From Clostridiales bacterium UBA1770 (lineage in GTDB: Bacteria > Bacillota > Clostridia > Oscillospirales > CAG-272): 8,970 bases of DNA. Below are positions 4,490 to 8,970 of this stretch, piece by piece. Under the pieces are notes generated by a model. That model made no database searches. It saw nothing but the letters and a program-made list of their open reading frames with translations, and had not been told where the DNA came from. Location of the stretch: the NCBI GenBank assembly GCA_002315325.1, contig DCGU01000056.1:1-8970 (forward strand). The letters are read 5' to 3'. Within the stretch, counting starts at the first letter, position 1. Each line of letters begins with the position of its first letter. The translations under genes and the position numbers were made by a program.

Positions 4490-7004
4490 GGCGGTTTACC
4501 TCGTCATTCGGTTCCGCGTCAGATTTTGTTTCTTTCCCACGGGACTTAATTTTGCGGCGGAGCCATCCAAGCGGGTTGAATCGATGCTTGGGTGATTCTG
4601 TCGGTTCGGCTTGTTCTGTATTTGCAGCAGGTTCGCTGCCCGAGAAGTGAATGGTCGCGCGGAACTCGGGGTCGACCTTTGCATCCGGCACTTCAATCGA
4701 ATGGTCGATAGTAGATGCGGCCGTGATGCCGTTGCCGTCGTTCATCACAACTGCATCGGGTATGCCGTCACCGGTGGTATCGACCACGGCATCCGCATCG
4801 CCGTCACCGTCAATATCCACGGCAAAAGCAATCGTGTGTGCGAAAGACGCTGCCCCGTTGGCGGCAGGCGTTTGCGGCACCGGTTCATCATCCCGTTCGC
4901 GCACGTCATCCGCTTCTGCAGTTTCAACAGGTTCGGTAGCACCAACAGATGCTATGGGTTCGGCCATTTCTGCGTTTTCAACAGGTTCAATCGTTTCCGT
5001 TGCCCCAACGGGTTCCGTAATATCCGTTGTATCAACAGTATCCGTTGCATCAGCAGCATCCGTAGTTTCTGGCGGTTCTGCAATTTCTGCAGTTTCGGCA
5101 GCATCGACAGCATCAACGGCATCAACGGCTTCAACGGTGTCAACCGTGTCTGCACCTTCGGCATTATCCGTCACGACAAGCGTCCCCGTTTGTGCTTCAT
5201 CCGAATTATCCGTTTCGGCATCGACGGCATCCGTTTCTGCGGTTTCTTCTTCCGCATCCTGTGCGGCCGCCTTTACGGCCTCTTCTTCTGCGGCCTTTGC
5301 GGCAGCAGCGGCAGCGTCTTCTTCTGCCTTGATGCGTGCAGCCTCCTCGGCTGCGGCGGCAGCGGCGGCTGCCTCTTCCTCGGCAATTTCCTCGGGATCC
5401 CGCGGCGGCACGTAGGGGTTGAGTTCCTCCATCTTATCGGCCGTCTGCAGGGCGATTTCCAAAGCCAGGGAAACGGTGCGCTCGAAGGCGTTGAGCTTCT
5501 TTTGGCGGTATTTTGCCGGGTCGGTACCGGTATCGCGCAGCGAACGCGGTGCGTTCTTATCCGCCTGCTTTTTGGCCTTTTCGGCGGGCGCGTTTTCGGG
5601 CGTGCTCACGGCGGGGACCTCGGTCTCCTCGGGCAGTTTATCCACGATTTCGGGCATGACGGGTTTATCCGTCAGGTGCGAATCCAGCGTTTCGTTATTG
5701 GCAAAGCCGTGCTCGACGCTGTCGCGGAAGACAAGATACTGCATGGCGGTCGTGGCGTACAACGCACTTTGATATTTGGCGTCCACGTTTTCCAGGTCGT
5801 CCTGCACGAGCATGGAGTACCCGGCACCCTCATAAGAGTTGATGAATTCCCACAGTACCAGCAGCTGGTGCAGGTCCTTGTTCTTCATCAGGGCGTTGGT
5901 ACGCATGACGGGGGGACGGATATAGCTCTTGCCCATATCCTCCACGAATTTGGAGTTCATATAGGTCAGGATAATATTATTCAGCTTTTCGACACGCTTC
6001 CACACGTCGGTGGTATACGTATAGTTTTTGACCACTTCACCCGGGGTGGGCTTTTCGTCCAGTTCCAGGTGCACGGTCACCTTACCCTTGGTCTCGCCGT
6101 GCTCGAACTCGTTGGAAAAGTCCAGCATGGTGTCCTTTTCGTCGCTTCCCTCCCGCAGGGCAATCTCATAGCGGCGGTTGACGAAAATGAACAGGCGCAG
6201 AATCAGGGTATTGACGAATTTATTTTCGTAGGTCTGGATGGTATCCTCACGGAAGACGTTGAGGATTTTGGAGGGCGTGATTTCATCGCCCTGAATTTGG
6301 CTGATGTAGTCGGTATGCTGGGCCAGATGTTTGACGGAACGGGGAAAAATGTTGCGGGACAACTCGATGGGCAAAATCTCCTCGATTTCCTCGATATAGT
6401 GGCGGGGATTACGGATGCAGACGTCGAGTGACGGCAGCGAATCCTCCACGATGTTGACCCACTTTTCATCGATGGCCTTGAGCATATAGCGGCGGTGCAG
6501 TGAAATCTGCGCCTGACCGCCTTGCATCACGGAGAGCAGCTCGGGATAGTAGTTGACGCCCGTGACCATACTGTTGAAGTAGGACATGGTATCGTCGAAC
6601 ATCCAGTCAATGGCGTTTTGTTTTGCGTTTTGTTTCGGCTGTTCGGCCGTTTCTTGGGCAGCGTCATCTGCCTCTACGTCTTCGACAGCATCTGCAGTAT
6701 TTGCAGCATCTGCGGCAGGTTCGTCCGGGGCAGGTTCACCGCCGTCGCTTTGTTCCGTTTCCGGGGCGGCTTGCGCGGGGGCGGGTTCCACGTCTGTGGT
6801 GGAATTGGTTTCCCCCTCGGCGGGATTTGCTTCCATATTATCTATAATCTCGGGCGCGCGTATGTTGGCCTCGAGATCGGAGGTGTCAACGTCGGTCAGC
6901 GTCGGCTCGTCTTCCTCGGTGGTAAACACCTCGGGAACGTCGAGCGCGTCGGGCGCTGCGGCCGTCTTTTCCTCCATTTCTTCCAATTCGTTTTTCTCGT
7001 CCAT
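4482..7004 (-). CDS. DUF2357/McrC-N-like protein without visible nuclease, long low-complexity tail
   Basis: This 840-aa protein has four parts. Residues 1-130 are acidic and disordered (Glu, Ala, Asp, Pro). Residues 131-436 are a folded core beginning NAIDWMFDD and containing SRNIFPRSVKHLAQH and TYENKFVNTLILRLFIFVNRR; this resembles DUF2357 proteins, which usually accompany McrB-like ATPases, as here. Residues 485-535 are a short basic/helical segment. Residues 536-700 are first Glu/Ala-rich helix, then Val-Asp-Ala and Ala-Glu-Pro repeats. A DxDGDG cluster at 730-757 and a basic tail (WLRRKIKSRGK, 814-824) follow. DUF2357 proteins of restriction type usually carry a C-terminal PD-(D/E)XK nuclease; I see no such motif. 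The ATG start has AAGGAG 10 nt upstream. The end overlaps the signal peptidase gene by 8 nt, so translation is probably coupled. The DUF2357 assignment rests on motif resemblance and gene pairing and is moderately sure; no function beyond partnering the ATPase can be claimed. Confidence 0.72.
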   Translation of the reverse strand: MDEKNELEEMEEKTAAAPDALDVPEVFTTEEDEPTLTDVDTSDLEANIRAPEIIDNMEANPAEGETNSTTDVEPAPAQAAPETEQSDGGEPAPDEPAADAANTADAVEDVEADDAAQETAEQPKQNAKQNAIDWMFDDTMSYFNSMVTGVNYYPELLSVMQGGQAQISLHRRYMLKAIDEKWVNIVEDSLPSLDVCIRNPRHYIEEIEEILPIELSRNIFPRSVKHLAQHTDYISQIQGDEITPSKILNVFREDTIQTYENKFVNTLILRLFIFVNRRYEIALREGSDEKDTMLDFSNEFEHGETKGKVTVHLELDEKPTPGEVVKNYTYTTDVWKRVEKLNNIILTYMNSKFVEDMGKSYIRPPVMRTNALMKNKDLHQLLVLWEFINSYEGAGYSMLVQDDLENVDAKYQSALYATTAMQYLVFRDSVEHGFANNETLDSHLTDKPVMPEIVDKLPEETEVPAVSTPENAPAEKAKKQADKNAPRSLRDTGTDPAKYRQKKLNAFERTVSLALEIALQTADKMEELNPYVPPRDPEEIAEEEAAAAAAAAEEAARIKAEEDAAAAAAKAAEEEAVKAAAQDAEEETAETDAVDAETDNSDEAQTGTLVVTDNAEGADTVDTVEAVDAVDAVDAAETAEIAEPPETTDAADATDTVDTTDITEPVGATETIEPVENAEMAEPIASVGATEPVETAEADDVRERDDEPVPQTPAANGAASFAHTIAFAVDIDGDGDADAVVDTTGDGIPDAVVMNDGNGITAASTIDHSIEVPDAKVDPEFRATIHFSGSEPAANTEQAEPTESPKHRFNPLGWLRRKIKSRGKETKSDAEPNDEVNRRG
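4498..4502 (-). promoter_or_regulatory. Ribosome binding site supporting the GTG start of the signal peptidase
   Basis: GAGGT on the minus strand stands 8 nt upstream of GTG (4487-4489), inside the last codons of the DUF2357-like gene. It decides for the GTG over the ATG eight codons further on, and suggests translational coupling through the 8-nt overlap. Confidence 0.6.
5101..5154. repeat. 9-nt tandem repeat within the DUF2357-like gene
   Basis: Five to six units of the type GCATCAACG follow each other with drift (5101, 5110, 5119, 5128, 5137, 5146). They encode the Val-Asp-Ala/Thr triplets on the minus strand. Unit number could vary between strains without breaking the frame. Confidence 0.7.
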
Positions 7005-7009
7005 GGCGG

Positions 7010-7020
7010 GATTTCTCCTT
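7010..7020 (-). promoter_or_regulatory. Ribosome binding site of the DUF2357-like gene
   Basis: Reading the minus strand, AAGGAG stands 10 nt before the ATG at 7002-7004, in the 23-nt gap after the AAA+ gene. It supports this start. Confidence 0.75.
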
Positions 7021-7027
7021 TACCGCG

Positions 7028-8647
7028 TCAGAACGTTCTCTGCAGACGGCGCAGGAAGGCGTAGCATTCGCCCATGACTTCCTTACCGAACAGAGTATCC
7101 ATATACATAATCAAGCCCTTGATTTCATCACGAATCAGGGAAAGGTTCAAGCTTTCGAATTTACGGAACACCTTGGTGGCCAGCAGATAGTCGAGCGCTT
7201 CATACTCGCTGCCGCCGCAGGCGACGTATACGGGCAGGAAGATCTTCAACTGTTTCATGATACGGTTACCGAAGGCAACACGGAACTTTTCAATGACGTA
7301 ATTATCCAAGAGAGCCACTTTTTCCAGCGTTTCATCCGATACGGGATTTTCTGCCACTGCCTTATCGTACAGGGCGGCCACGTGGGAATAGGGTACGCGT
7401 TTGGATTCCGTGACGGGGGCATCGAAGGGCACACCCTTGGTATCCAGGTTGATGACAAATGCACGGTCGTAAACCTTATCGGACACGGCGAAGGTCGAGT
7501 CATCGTTATTAGCGGTACCGACGTACCATACGTTCTGCGGAATCTGGAGTTTGCAGTCAATCAAGTGATGCGGGTCGGAATCCCAGGACGAGGGGACCAA
7601 TTCAATCTTCCACTCGGCGGGGTCGGGCATTTCCAGGATGGACAGCATCTCGGCGAAGTAGTACTCGACACGGGCGATGTTCATCTCGTCCAGGATGATG
7701 ATATTGATATCGTCGTTAAAGCCGGATTCGTAGATACGACGCAATACTTCGGTTTCGTTAAACTTTTTGGTAAATTCGTTGAAGTAGCCGAACAACTCGG
7801 TACGGTCACGCCAGGACGGCTGGACCGACGCGATGGTGGAGTCGTTTTCAAAATATTTCCCCATCATATACGGCAGGGACGTTTTACCGGTACCGGAAAT
7901 ACCCTGCAAAATGATCAGACGGCAGGCGCCCATGGAAGCTACGAAGAAACGCAGAATGCTGATATCGTAGAACAGTCTCAGGCGGGAAGCAGCGAAGCTT
8001 CTCCAGCGGTCGCAGAATTCGGGAAGTGAAATATCGTTGTCGTATTCGGGAGCCTGGTACTCTGTCTTGTAGTAGTTGTCCACTGTGGTGAGACGGAAGA
8101 AACGGCTCTTTTCGGGAATGACAGGGGGGCTGTTGACTGTGTTGCGGTTTTTCTTCAGGTCTTCGGCGGCCTTGAGTGCATCTTCTTCGCTCATTTCTTC
8201 GCCAAGTTCTTCGTCAGCAGCAGCTTCTGCTTCGTCAGAAATCTGGAGGAGCTGATCGTTGGGGTTCATGCCCAGTTCAGCCACCTTCATGGCCAGAATC
8301 TTGTCTTTTTCGTAGTTGAGCTTGAAGACTTCACGGTTGAGTTTTGCAACTTCTTCACGGAGTTTGTCATTCTCCTTGGCAGGTACATTGAAGCGGAATA
8401 TCCGGCGAATGCCCTTTCCAATGAAGAAAACTGCAAGACCGATGATGACGATGAGAAGCAGATTTGTCACACCTACCAGAATCCAGCTGGTCATGGTGAA
8501 GTCTGCGGCAGCATCTTCAATGAGTTTTATTCTCATGGGGAAATTAATCAGCTTGAGAATGAAGTCAAAAGCAGACGTGAAAACCGTAACAAAGGCTTTA
8601 ATCAAGATGCCCATGTCCTGGTAAAAATATTTTAAGAAAGCATCCAT
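7028..8647 (-). CDS. Membrane-anchored McrB-like AAA+ ATPase (AAA_5/dynein-related type)
   Basis: This 539-aa protein is a predicted nucleotide-driven motor held at the membrane. Residues 12-35 are hydrophobic or amphipathic and 55-76 form a clear TM helix. Residues 88-125 look like a coiled coil, 135-170 are an acidic linker, and the AAA+ module starts near 210. Visible motifs are Walker A GISGTGKTS (249-257), the McrB-like stretch VQPSWRDRTELFGYFNEF (275-292), Walker B IIILDEMN (316-323) followed by IARVEYYFAEMLSILE, and a sensor-1 region YVGTANND (375-382) ending in DRAFVIN with a candidate arginine finger at R395. In McrB and its relatives this domain forms a hexamer that works with a McrC/DUF2357 partner, and a DUF2357-like gene follows 23 nt downstream. 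Classic McrB carries a DNA-binding N-terminus; here it is replaced by membrane segments. The start ATG at 8645-8647 has a purine-rich AGAGAG upstream. Codon usage changes near residues 220-250 (see findings). The AAA+ call is firm; the function is unknown. Confidence 0.88.
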   Translation of the reverse strand: MDAFLKYFYQDMGILIKAFVTVFTSAFDFILKLINFPMRIKLIEDAAADFTMTSWILVGVTNLLLIVIIGLAVFFIGKGIRRIFRFNVPAKENDKLREEVAKLNREVFKLNYEKDKILAMKVAELGMNPNDQLLQISDEAEAAADEELGEEMSEEDALKAAEDLKKNRNTVNSPPVIPEKSRFFRLTTVDNYYKTEYQAPEYDNDISLPEFCDRWRSFAASRLRLFYDISILRFFVASMGACRLIILQGISGTGKTSLPYMMGKYFENDSTIASVQPSWRDRTELFGYFNEFTKKFNETEVLRRIYESGFNDDINIIILDEMNIARVEYYFAEMLSILEMPDPAEWKIELVPSSWDSDPHHLIDCKLQIPQNVWYVGTANNDDSTFAVSDKVYDRAFVINLDTKGVPFDAPVTESKRVPYSHVAALYDKAVAENPVSDETLEKVALLDNYVIEKFRVAFGNRIMKQLKIFLPVYVACGGSEYEALDYLLATKVFRKFESLNLSLIRDEIKGLIMYMDTLFGKEVMGECYAFLRRLQRTF

Positions 8648-8710
8648 CTTTTTTCTCTCTTTGTTATTCTGTTAATTCAGTTAGGGGAAATTGGGGACCC
8701 AGTGCTTGTT

Positions 8711-8970
8711 TTATGCCTTGGGTTCCTCGGCAGGAGCTGCAGGTGCCTGGGCAGGAGCTGCTTCGGGAGCAGGTGCAGGCTGTGCTTCAGGAGCAGGTGC
8801 AACAGGTGCAGCGGGTGCAACCGGTGCAACAGGTGCGGCTGCCTGCATGGGCTGACCCATTCTGGCGGCTGCTTCTGCTTCGAACTGCAGTCTCATCTTT
8901 TCTGCCTTGTAGGCAAACAGTGCCTTGAAGAAAGAAATCAGATAGTAGATGAAGAAAATTGCTACAGGAA
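8711..8970 (-). CDS. Membrane protein with Ala/Pro-rich tail, C-terminal part only
   Basis: The open frame runs in from beyond the window edge; 85 C-terminal codons are visible, ending in TAA at 8711-8713. The visible part opens with a hydrophobic aromatic stretch (PVAIFFIYYLISFFKALFAY), probably a transmembrane helix. A short charged helix follows (KAEKMRLQFEAEAAARMG), then about 45 residues made almost only of Ala, Pro, Val, Glu and Gln in PVA/PAP/APE repeats, ending EEPKA. An internal Met (MRLQF) exists, but the frame stays open upstream of it with sensible hydrophobic coding, so it is not the start. The family is not recognisable from this fragment. The tail resembles the acidic Ala/Pro-rich tails of other proteins in this cluster. 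The stop lies 63 nt before the AAA+ gene, so the two are probably cotranscribed. Codon choice (CCT, GCA, AAG) matches the 5' third of the AAA+ gene rather than the later genes. Confidence 0.8.
   Translation of the reverse strand, partial: PVAIFFIYYLISFFKALFAYKAEKMRLQFEAEAAARMGQPMQAAAPVAPVAPAAPVAPAPEAQPAPAPEAAPAQAPAAPAEEPKA

Noticed and set aside
4611..6431. A 606-codon open frame and a Ser/Ala/Val-rich 254-codon frame on the plus strand
   Set aside because: Both lie antisense to the DUF2357-like gene; the repetitive Ala/Val/Asp/Glu codons automatically give open frames on the other strand.
4482..8647. A standard McrBC restriction system
   Set aside because: The ATPase has TM segments in place of a DNA-binding domain and the partner shows no nuclease motif; kept only as distant relationship.

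Overview
The window carries seven protein genes, all on the minus strand, so transcription runs from position 8970 towards 1. It ends in about 320 bases of gene-free, palindrome-rich DNA. Strong GGAGG-type ribosome sites, a moderate GC content, a SipW-like (S26B) signal peptidase and mosaic palindromic intergenic repeats suggest a Gram-positive anaerobe of the Clostridia, perhaps a gut Oscillospiraceae-type bacterium. That taxonomic call is inference; no rRNA or marker gene is present.

Layout in transcription order: (1) the C-terminal end of a membrane protein with an Ala/Pro-rich tail (8970-8711); (2) a membrane-anchored McrB-like AAA+ ATPase of 539 aa (8647-7028); (3) an 840-aa protein with a DUF2357/McrC-N-like core, no visible nuclease domain, a very long Ala/Glu/Val/Asp low-complexity tail and a DxDGDG calcium-binding-like motif (7004-4482); (4) a SipW-like signal peptidase with a coiled-coil tail, starting at GTG and overlapping gene 3 by 8 nt (4489-3641); (5, 6) two paralogous basic mini coiled-coil proteins of 74 and 81 aa (3559-3335 and 3244-2999); (7) a two-TM sensor protein with a degenerate GGDEF and an apparently intact EAL domain (2895-322).

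Genes 1-4 are closely spaced (63 nt, 23 nt, then an 8-nt overlap) and look like one operon. Genes 5-7 follow after 80-100-nt gaps. A terminator-like hairpin lies between genes 6 and 7, so the EAL gene may be transcribed separately.

The pairing of a McrB-like motor with a DUF2357 protein recalls McrBC-type restriction systems. Here, however, the motor is membrane-anchored, no nuclease is visible, and a signal peptidase is translationally coupled to the pair. A membrane or cell-surface process, possibly connected to c-di-GMP through the EAL protein, seems more likely than ordinary DNA restriction, but this is inference. I know of no described system with this composition.

Other notable points are an abrupt change of codon choice inside the AAA+ gene near 7900-7990, three covarying CTTG-loop hairpins in the terminal intergenic region, and a perfect 17-bp inverted repeat containing the stop codon of the EAL gene.
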